Position numbers and translations under genes: made by a program. A DNA stretch of 64,000 nucleotides from Luteibacter rhizovicinus DSM 16549 (GTDB lineage: Bacteria > Pseudomonadota > Gammaproteobacteria > Xanthomonadales > Rhodanobacteraceae). The stretch is from contig NZ_CP017480.1 of NCBI RefSeq assembly GCF_001887595.1, positions 4,554,001 through 4,618,000 of the forward strand. The letters run 5' to 3'. Below the pieces are notes generated by a model. That model saw only the letters and a program-made list of their open reading frames with translations, made no database searches and had not been told where the DNA came from. Shown here piece after piece: positions 54,480 through 63,653 of the stretch; within the stretch, counting starts at the first letter, position 1; the number at the start of each line of letters is the position of its first letter.

Positions 54480-55226
54480 ATGAGCAAACTCACAGGCAAA
54501 GTCGCCGTCGTTACCGGCGCATCCAAGGGTATCGGCGCCGCTATCGCCAAAGCGCTGGCCGCCGAAGGCGCGTCGGTCGTCGTCAATTACGCGTCGAGCA
54601 AGGCCGGTGCGGATGCCGTCGTCGACGCCATTACCCAGGCAGGCGGCAAGGCCGTCGCCGTGGGCGGCGACGTCAGCAAGGCAGCCCAGGCGCATGCCCT
54701 GGTCGAAGCCGCCGTATCGAACTTCGGCAAGCTGGACATCGTCGTGAACAACTCCGGCGTGTACCGGTTCGGCGCGATCGAGGAGTTCACGGACGAGCAC
54801 TTCGACAACCACTTCAACGTCAACGTGCGTGGCGCGCTGCTGGTCACGCAGGCTGCGATGAAGCACCTGCCGGAAGGCGGCAGCATCATCAATATCGGCT
54901 CGGGCGTGAGCAGCATGACCCCGCCGCAGTCGGTGATCTATACGGCCACCAAGGGTGCGCTGGATGCCGTCACCGGTGTGTTGGCCAAGGAGCTTGGGCC
55001 GCGCAAGATCCGCGTGAACTCGCTCAACCCGGGCATCGTCGAGACCGAAGGCACCCACACCGGCAACATCATCGGCTCGGACCTGGACACCTTCCTCGTC
55101 TCGCAGACACCGCTGGGCCGCATCGGTCACGTCGAGGATATCGCCCCGGTGGCGGTGTTCCTGGCGTCGGATGACGCACGCTGGGTCACCGGCGAAACCA
55201 TCGTCGTCTCCGGCGGCTTACGCTAA
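54480..55226 (+). CDS. short-chain dehydrogenase/reductase (3-oxoacyl reductase-like)
   Basis: This 248-residue classical SDR has TGASKGIG (12-19), NNSGVY, catalytic Ser in NIGSGVSS, and YTATKGAL (Tyr/Lys). The N-terminus and size resemble 3-oxoacyl-ACP reductase-type enzymes; true substrate unknown. Convergent with a LysR gene; a REPIN separates them. Confidence 0.93.
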   Translation: MSKLTGKVAVVTGASKGIGAAIAKALAAEGASVVVNYASSKAGADAVVDAITQAGGKAVAVGGDVSKAAQAHALVEAAVSNFGKLDIVVNNSGVYRFGAIEEFTDEHFDNHFNVNVRGALLVTQAAMKHLPEGGSIINIGSGVSSMTPPQSVIYTATKGALDAVTGVLAKELGPRKIRVNSLNPGIVETEGTHTGNIIGSDLDTFLVSQTPLGRIGHVEDIAPVAVFLASDDARWVTGETIVVSGGLR

Positions 55227-55242
55227 ACCGAGGACTGCTCTC

Positions 55243-55325
55243 TGTGGGAGCCGATTCATCGGCGAATGGGTGCTCGCGGCAACCTTGCCCGCCGCCGCGG
55301 GATCGCCGCTGAAGCGGCTCCCACA
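55243..55325. repeat. REPIN-like element with conserved spacer
   Basis: TGTGGGAGCCGATTCATCGG at 55243, then a spacer with TGGGTGCTCGCGGCAACCTT and CCGCGGG, then the inverted arm GCCGCTGAAGCGGCTC and CCCACA ending at 55325. Confidence 0.85.
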
Positions 55326-55333
55326 GGGATGCG

Positions 55334-56242
55334 TTATTCCGGCAGGCTCAGTTCCGGCACCTGCCGGAACTTCTCCGCGAGGAAATCGATGAAGACCTGC
55401 GCTTTGCGGGTCTGACGACGTCCGGCCGGCGACACGGCGCTGATCGGGAACGCTGGCGGGGAATAGTCCGCCAGCACCTGCTGCAGGCTTCCGTCGGCGA
55501 TATCCCGCGCATACAGCCATGCCGGGCTGTGCCCCATCCCAAGGCCGGCGAGTACCGAACCCCGAATGTGTTCGGCGTCATTGCTGCGAACCACCGGCTT
55601 GCCGTCGACGACGAGCGGTGCATGGTTCTCGAAAAAGCGCCAGGCGCGCGAGGCACCCTGGAACATGAAGACGATGCACGGCATGTTCTCGATGTCGCGT
55701 GGATGCCGGGGCACGCCATGACGTTCGAAATAGGCCGGCGTCCCCACGGTCGCGTAGCGAACGCCACCGATGCGACGCGCGACCAGCGACGAATCAGACA
55801 GCGCACCAATGCGGATGGCGACGTCGATGCCGTCTTCGACCAGGTTGGCATGGCGTTCCGAGATGTCGAAGTCGATCGTGACATCCGGATAAAGGGCGAA
55901 GAATTCCGGAAGGTGCGGCAGGACGAAGAAACGCCCGAACGCCGCCGAGATGGCAACGCGAAGCACACCCTTCGGCGCGACCTGCGCATGCCCCACCCTG
56001 GCTTCGGCGGCGTCGACCGCCTCGATGAGCTGCAGGATGGACTCGTAGTACTGCTGGCCGGCTTCCGTGACGCTGAGGCCGCGCGTGGTTCGCCGCAACA
56101 ACTGCACGCCGAGCCGCGATTCGATCGCGGCGATCTGCTTGCTGACCGTGGACTGGGAGACACCGCTGGCGATAGCGGCTTTCGAAAAACTGCCGGAATC
56201 GGCCACCCGCACGAACAACTGCATGGCATCGAGCCGATCCAT
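55334..56242 (-). CDS. LysR-family transcriptional regulator
   Basis: This 302-residue regulator has the winged helix (LDAMQLFVRVADSGSFSKAAIASGVSQSTVSKQIAAIESRLG) and an effector domain typical of the CrgA-like group that represses SDR and redox genes. GGAG before ATG 56242 fixes the start. Candidate LysR-type palindrome at 56395. Confidence 0.92.
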   Translation of the reverse strand: MDRLDAMQLFVRVADSGSFSKAAIASGVSQSTVSKQIAAIESRLGVQLLRRTTRGLSVTEAGQQYYESILQLIEAVDAAEARVGHAQVAPKGVLRVAISAAFGRFFVLPHLPEFFALYPDVTIDFDISERHANLVEDGIDVAIRIGALSDSSLVARRIGGVRYATVGTPAYFERHGVPRHPRDIENMPCIVFMFQGASRAWRFFENHAPLVVDGKPVVRSNDAEHIRGSVLAGLGMGHSPAWLYARDIADGSLQQVLADYSPPAFPISAVSPAGRRQTRKAQVFIDFLAEKFRQVPELSLPE

Positions 56243-56394
56243 ACCCACTCCACCCAGGATTCATGAACGCGCTGCGCGCCGAGGCTCAATCTACGGCAGG
56301 CGCGGCTGGCCCGCCAGCCTCCCACGCGGCGGACGAACCGCCTAGTCTGCCGCCGGACATTCACAAGATGAAGCCCTGGGCCGGACTAGCATTC

Positions 56395-56409
56395 ATTCGG
56401 TCACCGAAT
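56395..56409. promoter_or_regulatory. palindrome, possible LysR box
   Basis: ATTCGGT-C-ACCGAAT is a perfect 15-base palindrome with the T-N11-A form of LysR sites, in the 249-base region between LysR and the DksA-like gene. Confidence 0.4.
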
Positions 56410-56491
56410 AGCCGTCCCGCAGGCGCCAAACGTTCAAGACACCGCTGCGGCTTCGGCGAATAGTCCCCCGTCTTCCACCAGGGCCCACGGC

Positions 56492-56878
56492 ATGAATGAC
56501 TCCGTTCTCAGCAAGAGCTTCCTCGACGCCCAGCGCGAGCGTCTCCTCACCCTGCGCAAGCAGCTGATCGCCAGTGCCGACGCAGCGGGGAACGACGAAG
56601 GCCTGCTCCAGCAGACGGCCGGCGGCGAGCCGCAGGATTCGGGCGACGACGCCGAGCGCTTCGCGCAACAGGATCGCGATGAGTCGCTCCTTAGCCATAA
56701 CGAGGGTCGCCTGACGATCGTCGACCGCGCGCTGGAGAAGCTCGACGAAGGCTCCTACGGTATCTCCGACGGCAACGGCGAGGCGATTTCGAAGGCGCGC
56801 CTCGAGGCCATTCCCGAGACGATCTACACGATCGAGGAAATGGAAGCGCGTGAACGCGCCGAGCGTTCGGCGCGCTGA
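56492..56878 (+). CDS. cysteine-free DksA/TraR-like protein
   Basis: This 128-residue protein has a coiled coil (about 6-85) and the C-terminal DksA fold YGISDGNGEAISKARLEAIPETIYTIEE. The four zinc cysteines are replaced by Ser92, Asn95, Thr113 and Glu116. DksA helps ppGpp act on RNA polymerase; cysteine-poor paralogues can work when zinc is scarce. No DksA-type acidic tip is obvious. Start ATG 56492. Confidence 0.8.
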   Translation: MNDSVLSKSFLDAQRERLLTLRKQLIASADAAGNDEGLLQQTAGGEPQDSGDDAERFAQQDRDESLLSHNEGRLTIVDRALEKLDEGSYGISDGNGEAISKARLEAIPETIYTIEEMEARERAERSAR

Positions 56879-56962
56879 TCCACCGCATGCAAGGCGCCGT
56901 CGCCATCGGCCACGGAACAAAACGCCAAGGAGCGCGGGCCCGCCAGCTGTTACGTTGAAGGT

Positions 56963-58081
56963 ATGACGTTACGCATCGGCATCGTGGGCGGTTCCATGGG
57001 CGGCTTGTTCGCGGCGAGCCTGCTGCGCGCCGCCGGCCATGACGTCCACGTTTTCGAGCGCTCCGAGCGGGGCCTCGAAGGTCGCGGCGCAGGACTGGTC
57101 GGCCAGCGCGAGCTGTACGCCATCCTGCGCCTGCTCGGCTGCGAGCAGGCAGCGCGCGTCGGCGTACTCGCGCACGAGCGGATCACGTTCGCGCGGAACG
57201 GCAGCATCGCCCAGCGCGACGTGACGCCGCAGACCCAGATTTCATGGGACCACCTTTATCGCACCGTCCGGCACCTGCTGCCGCCGGCGGCGTATCGCGT
57301 GGGCGCCCGCGTGGTCCGCGTCGAGAACACGAGTTCGGCGGCGACGATCGTCCTCGACGACGGCGAGGCGCATCGCTTCGACCTGGTGATCGGTGCGGAC
57401 GGTGTCGGCTCGGTCGTGCGCCCGGCCGTGAGCCATGGCCCCACCGCGAGCACCTACGCCGGCTATGTCGCCTGGCGCGGGCTGATTGCCGAAACCCATC
57501 TCCCGGCCGCGGCGGCCGCCGTGCTTTCCGAACGCTTCGCTTTCTACCACCCGCGTGGGTCTCAGATCCTCGGTTATCTCGTGCCCGGACCTGCGGGTGA
57601 GACGGCGCCCGGCCAGCGACGCTACAACTGGGTGTGGTACCGGCAGGCCGCCGAAGGCCTCGCGCTCGATCGCTGGCTCACCGGCAGCGACGGGCGCCTG
57701 CGCGCGTATTCCGTGGCCCGAGGCGACGTACCGTTGCCTCTCTGCGATGCACTGAGGGAGACGGCCCGCGAGGTCCTCCCCACGCCTTTTGTACTGGCCG
57801 TGGAAGCGGAACCCACACCCTCGCTACAGGCAATCTTCGATTACGAGAGCACCCGTATGGTCCGCGACCGCGTCGCCCTGCTCGGCGATGCGGCCTTCGT
57901 CATACGTCCCCACACGGCGATGGGCGTGGCCAAGGCGGCGGGCGACGCGATGGCGCTCGTGGCCGCACTCGATCGACTGCCGCTCGAGAGAGCCCTCTTT
58001 GTCTACGAGGCCGAGAGGTTGGCCGAAGGCCACCGTCTTGCGGTCTACGGCAGGGAACTCGGGCGCCCCCTCACCATCTGA
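56963..58081 (+). CDS. FAD-dependent monooxygenase
   Basis: This 372-residue protein has the FAD-binding GxGxxG variant IVGGSMGG (7-14), the mid motif LVIGADGVGS and the second FAD motif ALLGDAAFVIRPHTAMG. It resembles 2,6-dihydroxypyridine 3-monooxygenase-type aromatic hydroxylases using NADH. Substrate unknown. Lies 84 bases after the DksA-like gene. Confidence 0.9.
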   Translation: MTLRIGIVGGSMGGLFAASLLRAAGHDVHVFERSERGLEGRGAGLVGQRELYAILRLLGCEQAARVGVLAHERITFARNGSIAQRDVTPQTQISWDHLYRTVRHLLPPAAYRVGARVVRVENTSSAATIVLDDGEAHRFDLVIGADGVGSVVRPAVSHGPTASTYAGYVAWRGLIAETHLPAAAAAVLSERFAFYHPRGSQILGYLVPGPAGETAPGQRRYNWVWYRQAAEGLALDRWLTGSDGRLRAYSVARGDVPLPLCDALRETAREVLPTPFVLAVEAEPTPSLQAIFDYESTRMVRDRVALLGDAAFVIRPHTAMGVAKAAGDAMALVAALDRLPLERALFVYEAERLAEGHRLAVYGRELGRPLTI

Positions 58082-58184
58082 AGTGCCGACCTCCGCACAT
58101 TTGTCGCATCCAGCCCCACTCGTCCGATAGACGGCGACATCATCCCCCTCCTATGCTTGGGAGAAGGGGAAGTGAGGGTTGACC

Positions 58185-58517
58185 GTGTCCGAAGTGCAGA
58201 CGAAAAGCATCCTCCACACGCGCACGTCGCATTTCGTGTCGGGGGTCGCCACAGGTATGGCCGTCACCGGGCCGACCGACGATGGATTTCTACACCTGCA
58301 CTTCTTTCGTGAAGTGCAGCGCATCACCAACGACGACGTGCCGTCCCGCTCGTTGGCACCCAACGAAGTGGAACTGGCCTGGGGCCATGCGGAGGCGAAC
58401 ATCCACCTCCATCGCGAGGAGGTCGCGGTGATCTCGATCCCGGTCGGACGCCTGCCCATCATCAGCACCAGCATCGCTCGCGCGATGCGCTTCGTGGCCA
58501 CGCTCGGCGGGCGGTAG
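58185..58517 (+). CDS. hypothetical protein
   Basis: This 110-residue soluble protein has a run of His (HLHFFREVQRI; EANIHLHREEVAVISIP) and no known motif. Start GTG 58185 has GAGGG six bases upstream; TTG 58179 is an alternative. Convergent with a LysR gene. Confidence 0.5.
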   Translation: MSEVQTKSILHTRTSHFVSGVATGMAVTGPTDDGFLHLHFFREVQRITNDDVPSRSLAPNEVELAWGHAEANIHLHREEVAVISIPVGRLPIISTSIARAMRFVATLGGR

Positions 58518-58546
58518 CCAAAGCGTCGGCTGGCTCCGACGAGCGC

Positions 58547-59449
58547 TCAGCGCCCGGCGTTCTGCCTCGGAAAGAGGTTGGCACCGAAGTAATCGAGGAA
58601 GGCGCGAAGCCGTGGCGCGATGTTGCGACTCGATGGCCACACTGCGCGGAACACGTTCTCGTGATCGAGGAAGTCGTCGAGCACACGGACGAGCCGACCC
58701 GCTTTCACGCTGGGTTCGACGGTGAAGTCGGGCACGCAGGTGATGCCGCAGTCCGCCTCGGCCATCTCGAGCAAGGGAGCGAGCGTGCTAGCTGCCGCGG
58801 CGACGGGTACCGGAACGTCGGGCCCCTTGTTGTCCTGACGGAATGGCCAGCGCTCGAGCTTGCCGGTGGTGGGAAAGCGATGATGAAGGCACGCGTGACT
58901 GGCGAGATCCGCCGGCACGTCGGGGGTCCCCGCGCGCTTGAGGTAGCCGGGCGATGCGACGAGCACCAGGTGATACAGGCCCAGTCGCCGCGACATGAGT
59001 CGCGAGTCGACCCCTTCGCCCGTGCGGATGGCCACGTCGAAACCTTCGTTGACGATGTCGACCAGACGGTCGCTGTAGTCGAGATCCAGTTCGATCTCGG
59101 GATACTTGGCCATGAAACCGGCCAGCGTCGGGGCGAAAAGACCGCCGAGAATCGGCAGGCTGACCCGCAACTTGCCGCGCGGCGTGGCCCGGTTACCCGC
59201 CAGCTCACGCTCCACGTCGCCGATTTCCTGGAGAATCCGCCGGCAGCTCTCCAGCAGCATCTCGCCTTCGGGAGTCAGCGAGATGCTTCGCGTGCTTCGA
59301 TGGAACAGGCGCACACCCAGGTGTGCCTCGAGGCGGGCGATCGTCTTGCCGATGGCCGACGAGGACAGCCCGAGGATGCGCCCAGCCTGCGTGAAGCTGC
59401 GCGTTTCCGCCGCGTGGACGAAGGTGGCGAGGGAGCTCAGGCTGTCCAA
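58547..59449 (-). CDS. LysR-family transcriptional regulator
   Basis: This 300-residue regulator has the winged helix (LATFVHAAETRSFTQAGRILGLSSSAIGKTIARLEAHLG) and an effector domain. The start is TTG 59449 with GAGG upstream; no ATG gives the proper N-terminus. Downstream of the Old Yellow Enzyme gene on the same strand, 65 bases away, so it may control that gene and the divergent dehydrogenase. Confidence 0.92.
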   Translation of the reverse strand: MDSLSSLATFVHAAETRSFTQAGRILGLSSSAIGKTIARLEAHLGVRLFHRSTRSISLTPEGEMLLESCRRILQEIGDVERELAGNRATPRGKLRVSLPILGGLFAPTLAGFMAKYPEIELDLDYSDRLVDIVNEGFDVAIRTGEGVDSRLMSRRLGLYHLVLVASPGYLKRAGTPDVPADLASHACLHHRFPTTGKLERWPFRQDNKGPDVPVPVAAAASTLAPLLEMAEADCGITCVPDFTVEPSVKAGRLVRVLDDFLDHENVFRAVWPSSRNIAPRLRAFLDYFGANLFPRQNAGR

Positions 59450-59514
59450 GGCGGGCGCCTCATCCGGGGTGAGGAAGGCTACATCCTGCTGCCTTCCGCC
59501 CTTTCAAGGCAATC

Positions 59515-60627
59515 TCAGGCGACGGCCACCTCGGCCTGTGCCGGATAATCCGTGTAACCCGCGGCCGTGCCACCGTAGAACGTATCGCGGTCGTAAGCAG
59601 CCAGCGGAGCGCCCTCGGCGATGCGGGCCGGCAGGTCCGGGTTGGAGATGAAGAAGCGACCAAAGGCGACCATGTCGGCACTGCCCTCGGCAAGAATCGC
59701 TTCGGCCGATTCCGGCGTGAAACCACCTGCGGCGATCAGCGGACCGTGGAAGACGTTGCGCAGCAGGCGCGAAGCGACCGGGTTCTGGTCCTTCGATGCG
59801 TCTTCCGAGTTGCCGAGCACGCGCGGCTCGATCAGGTGCAGGTAAGCCAGGTTGAGCTTGTCGAGTTCGGACGCGACGTAGGTGAACAGCGCCTCCGGAT
59901 TCGAGTCCTTCATGTCGCCGAAGCTGCCGCTCGGGCCGAGACGCACGGCGACGCGATCGCTACCCCATACAGTGATGGCAGCCTTGGTGATGTCGAGCAG
60001 GAAGCGGGCGCGCTTCTCGATGCTGCCGCCGTAGGCATCGCTACGCTGGTTCGAGCCGTCCTGCAGGAACTGGTCGATCAGGTAGCCGTTCGCGCCATGG
60101 ATCTCGACGCCGTCGAAGCCGGCTTCCTTGCCACGCACAGCGGCAAGACGGAACTGCTCCACCATGTCGACCACTTCCGCCTCGCTCAGCGCGCGATGCG
60201 GCGAGCTGGGAACCCAGCCGTTCGCTGTATAGGCAACGCCTTCGTAGGCAACTTCAGAAGGAGCGACAGGCGCACCGCCATCGGGCTGCATGTCGAAGTG
60301 CGACTGGCGGCCCGCGTGGAACAGTTGAAGGAAGATCACACCGCCCTTGGCGTGCACGGCGTCGGTGACGCGCTTCCAGCCAGGGATCTGCGCATCGCTG
60401 TAGATGCCCGGGGAGCCGAGGTAGCCGCCGCCGTTCGGTGCGACCACGGTCGCCTCCGACACGATGTAACCGCCCTTGGAAGCGCGCTGACGGTAGTACT
60501 CCACCATCAGGTCGCCCGGGTTGTCGCCCGGCTGTTCGGAGCGCATGCGGGTGAGCGGCGCCATGACCACGCGATGGTCGAGGCGGATGGGACCTAGGGA
60601 GATGGGTTCGAGCAGCTTGCGGGTCAT
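59515..60627 (-). CDS. Old Yellow Enzyme family ene-reductase (NemA-like)
   Basis: This 370-residue FMN barrel has the start KLLEPISLGPIRLDHRVVMAPLTRMRS, the active-site FDGVEIHGANGYLIDQFLQD and the AFGRFFISNPDLPARI ending. NADPH-dependent reduction of activated alkenes, nitro esters or maleimides. The 281-base region to the divergent dehydrogenase holds both promoters. Confidence 0.95.
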   Translation of the reverse strand: MTRKLLEPISLGPIRLDHRVVMAPLTRMRSEQPGDNPGDLMVEYYRQRASKGGYIVSEATVVAPNGGGYLGSPGIYSDAQIPGWKRVTDAVHAKGGVIFLQLFHAGRQSHFDMQPDGGAPVAPSEVAYEGVAYTANGWVPSSPHRALSEAEVVDMVEQFRLAAVRGKEAGFDGVEIHGANGYLIDQFLQDGSNQRSDAYGGSIEKRARFLLDITKAAITVWGSDRVAVRLGPSGSFGDMKDSNPEALFTYVASELDKLNLAYLHLIEPRVLGNSEDASKDQNPVASRLLRNVFHGPLIAAGGFTPESAEAILAEGSADMVAFGRFFISNPDLPARIAEGAPLAAYDRDTFYGGTAAGYTDYPAQAEVAVA

Positions 60628-60908
60628 GACAGTCGGCCGGTAGTGAGAAGGAGGTATCGCGGAGGCTCCGCGTCAGACCGTGAGTTGGGCGCTCTCCTGC
60701 CCACCCGGTAGACCGTCAGAGGTCCAGACAGTGCGGCCGCGGATTCCGCAATCGCCTGCCGCCCATGCCACTGCGGACGCCCGTGTCCGCACAGATCGGC
60801 CCTCCCGCCGTCTACCCAGCCCTCGCCCCACCCCCACTGTTTGCCGCGGGCGGCACCCGCCGCACCCCACCGACACGACAGTCACCCGTCCTATCCAGGA
60901 AAACTCCC

Positions 60909-61988
60909 ATGTCCATCGCACGCGGCTATGCCGCTTTCTCCCCCACCGCACCCATGGCTTCGTATACCTTCGAACGGCGCGACCCGCGCGCCGACGACGT
61001 GCACATCGAGATCCTGTTCAGCGGCGTCTGTCATTCCGACCTGCACACCGCACACGGCGAATGGGACGGCCTCATCTATCCCAACGGCACCGACTATCCG
61101 CTGGTGCCGGGCCACGAAATCGTCGGCCGCGTGACCGCGGTCGGCGCGAAGGTCACCCGTTTCACGCCCGGCGATCTCGTCGGCGTCGGCACCATGGTCG
61201 ACAGCTGCGGCCAGTGCGTGAACTGCCTGCATGGCCAGGAGTCCTACTGCCTCAAGGGCGCGACCTGGACGTACAACAGCCCGGACCGCGTCGACGGCAC
61301 GACCACCCAGGGCGGCTATTCGGACGCCATCGTGGTGAAGCAGGATTTCGTCTTCCGCATCACGCACAGCGAGGAACAGCTCGCCGCCGTGGCTCCGTTG
61401 CTCTGCGCCGGCGTGACCATGTGGTCACCGCTGCGTCACTGGGCAGCTGGCCCTGGTCGCAAGGTCGGTGTTGTCGGTATCGGTGGTCTGGGCCACATGG
61501 GCATCAAGCTCGCTCGCGCGCTCGGTGCGCACGTCGTGGCCTTCACGACCTCGGAATCCAAGCGTGCGGATGCGCTCGCCCTCGGCGCGCATGAAGTGGT
61601 GAACTCACGCGATGCCGCCGCCATGGCAGCGCATGCGGGCACCCTCGACCTGATCCTCAACTCGGTCGCCGTGGCGCACGACCTCGACACCTACACGTCG
61701 CTGCTCTCGCTGGACGGTGCCCACGTGCTGGTCGGCATCCCTGCCGAGCCCCACCCGTCACCGTCGGTCGCCAACCTGATCGGTGGTCGTCGCTCGCTGA
61801 CCGGCTCGCTGGTCGGCGGCACGAAGGAAACGCAGGAGATGCTCGACTTCTGCGCCAGGCACGGCATCGTCGCGGACATCGAGATGATCCGCATGCAGGA
61901 CATCGAGACGGCCTTCTCGCGCATGGCGAAGGCCGACGTGAAGTACCGTTTCGTCATCGACATGGCGTCGATGAAGCACGCCGCCTGA
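60909..61988 (+). CDS. NADPH-dependent zinc alcohol/aldehyde dehydrogenase (YahK-like)
   Basis: This 359-residue cinnamyl-alcohol-type dehydrogenase has catalytic zinc ligands in SGVCHSDLH and PGHEIVG. The structural zinc cysteines are in CGQCVNCLHGQESYC, and the cofactor loop is GIGGLGHMG. Reduces aldehydes. AGGA before ATG 60909. Divergent from the ene-reductase: both would detoxify reactive electrophiles. Confidence 0.94.
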   Translation: MSIARGYAAFSPTAPMASYTFERRDPRADDVHIEILFSGVCHSDLHTAHGEWDGLIYPNGTDYPLVPGHEIVGRVTAVGAKVTRFTPGDLVGVGTMVDSCGQCVNCLHGQESYCLKGATWTYNSPDRVDGTTTQGGYSDAIVVKQDFVFRITHSEEQLAAVAPLLCAGVTMWSPLRHWAAGPGRKVGVVGIGGLGHMGIKLARALGAHVVAFTTSESKRADALALGAHEVVNSRDAAAMAAHAGTLDLILNSVAVAHDLDTYTSLLSLDGAHVLVGIPAEPHPSPSVANLIGGRRSLTGSLVGGTKETQEMLDFCARHGIVADIEMIRMQDIETAFSRMAKADVKYRFVIDMASMKHAA

Positions 61989-61997
61989 CCTGCGGTA

Positions 61998-63590
61998 TCA
62001 GGGACTCTGCCGATCGTTCTCGGCAGAGATCTCCTGCATGTCCAGATCACGTTCGAAGTAGTGCAGCAGTTCGTCGTGGATCTGCCCCGACCGATGCAGG
62101 CGGAGCAGTTCCGCGCGCCCGGCGGCGATGGCGGCGAGGATCATGTCGTAGTGCGCTTCGCGGCCGCCGGTGAAGTCCTGCGGCGCGATGGCGAAGCGCT
62201 CGGCGATGGTCACCCGATAGGTGTACTGCTCCAACAGACGCGGATGCAGCAGCTGTCCTTCGCTGTCGTATGCGCGTGCCTTGATCGCCTCCAGCTGGGC
62301 GATGTCGATCAGTCGGTTCGCCTGCCCCTCGTTGAGGTGCGCGGTGTCGACGTGCACGGCGGCGTCGAGCTTCAGCCAGCGGATGACCGGGGCGATCGTA
62401 CCGCCCTGCACCACCACCGTGACCAGGATCACCGCGAAGGCGGCGGCCAGCGTGAGGTCACGACCGGGCATCTGCTCGGGCAGCGACAGCGCGATGGCTA
62501 GCGTTACCACCCCACGCATACCCGCCCAGCTCAGCAGGAACGACGCGGCGGGCGACGCCGGGGGCACCTTCTTCCCGACGAGCCGGGCGAGCGGCGCGCG
62601 CAGGTAGTCGGTGGCGTAGATCCAGACGAACCGCGAGACGATCACCGCGGCCAGCACGGCGAGAATCGGCAGGCCCAGGGCATCCAGCGCACTGCCGATA
62701 CCGCCCAGACGCTCGACGACGCTGCGCAGCGAGAAGCCGATCAGGATGAAGACGAGCGCTTCGAGCAGGAAGATCATCACCGCCCAGAACGCCGTAGCGC
62801 GAACGCGCACGTTCGCCGAGAAAATGTCGTGCTGGTACCAGCCCAGCAGGATGCCCGTCGTCACCACCGACAGGACACCGGAGACATGGAGGCTTTCTCC
62901 GCCGATATAAGCGGCCCAGGGCGACAGGCAGGCGGCCGTGATCGCAAGGTAGATATGGCCTATACGACGCACCACCTGGACCGCTACGAGACCGACCACC
63001 GCACCCACGGCGATACCACCGACCGCAAGGCCAACGAAACTCAGCGCGGCCTGTTGCGCACTGAACGCGCCGGTCAGTGCGGCGGCGACGGCGAAGCGAA
63101 ACAGCACCAGCCCCGTCGCGTCGTTGAGCAGGCTCTCGCCTTCGAGCAGCACCATCAAACGCCGCGGCAAGCGGACCTTGCCGAGCACGGCCTTGGCGGC
63201 CACCGCATCCGGCGGCGAGACCACCGCACCCAGGGCAAAACACGCGGCCCAGGGCAGCGACGGAACGATCCAGTGCACCGTGGCGCCGACGGCCAGCGTC
63301 GTGAAGACGACCGCGCCGATGGCCAGCCAGAGGATGCCGCCGAGATACCTGCGGAAATCCGACCACACCGTGTAGTACGCGCCATCCTGCAACAGCGGCG
63401 GAAGGAAGACGATCAGGACCAGCTCGGGGTCGAAGGTCACCGGCGGGATGCCGGGAAGGAAGGCGATGCCGATACCGCCGGCCAGCAGTGCCGCAGCCGA
63501 AGGCAGCCGAAAGCGGCGTGCGATCAACTCCAGGGCAAGGATCGCGACTAGAAGAATAAGTACGAATTTGAACGTTTCTGTCGACGACAT
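61998..63590 (-). CDS. Na+/H+ antiporter (CPA1 family)
   Basis: This 530-residue protein has 12 or so helices. ALGAVVSPPDAVAAKAVLG carries the ion-binding Asp, LLEGESLLNDATG the second, and SWAGMRGVVTLAIALSLP the Arg motif. The C-terminal cytoplasmic helical domain (about 420-530) is regulatory. It exchanges Na+ for H+ for pH and salt balance. Divergent from a LysR gene. Confidence 0.94.
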   Translation of the reverse strand: MSSTETFKFVLILLVAILALELIARRFRLPSAAALLAGGIGIAFLPGIPPVTFDPELVLIVFLPPLLQDGAYYTVWSDFRRYLGGILWLAIGAVVFTTLAVGATVHWIVPSLPWAACFALGAVVSPPDAVAAKAVLGKVRLPRRLMVLLEGESLLNDATGLVLFRFAVAAALTGAFSAQQAALSFVGLAVGGIAVGAVVGLVAVQVVRRIGHIYLAITAACLSPWAAYIGGESLHVSGVLSVVTTGILLGWYQHDIFSANVRVRATAFWAVMIFLLEALVFILIGFSLRSVVERLGGIGSALDALGLPILAVLAAVIVSRFVWIYATDYLRAPLARLVGKKVPPASPAASFLLSWAGMRGVVTLAIALSLPEQMPGRDLTLAAAFAVILVTVVVQGGTIAPVIRWLKLDAAVHVDTAHLNEGQANRLIDIAQLEAIKARAYDSEGQLLHPRLLEQYTYRVTIAERFAIAPQDFTGGREAHYDMILAAIAAGRAELLRLHRSGQIHDELLHYFERDLDMQEISAENDRQSP

Positions 63591-63653
63591 GATGCCCCGC
63601 ACGGACAGGTCAAATCCCGCCCCGTCACAAGCATAGACGACGAGAGCTATCCT

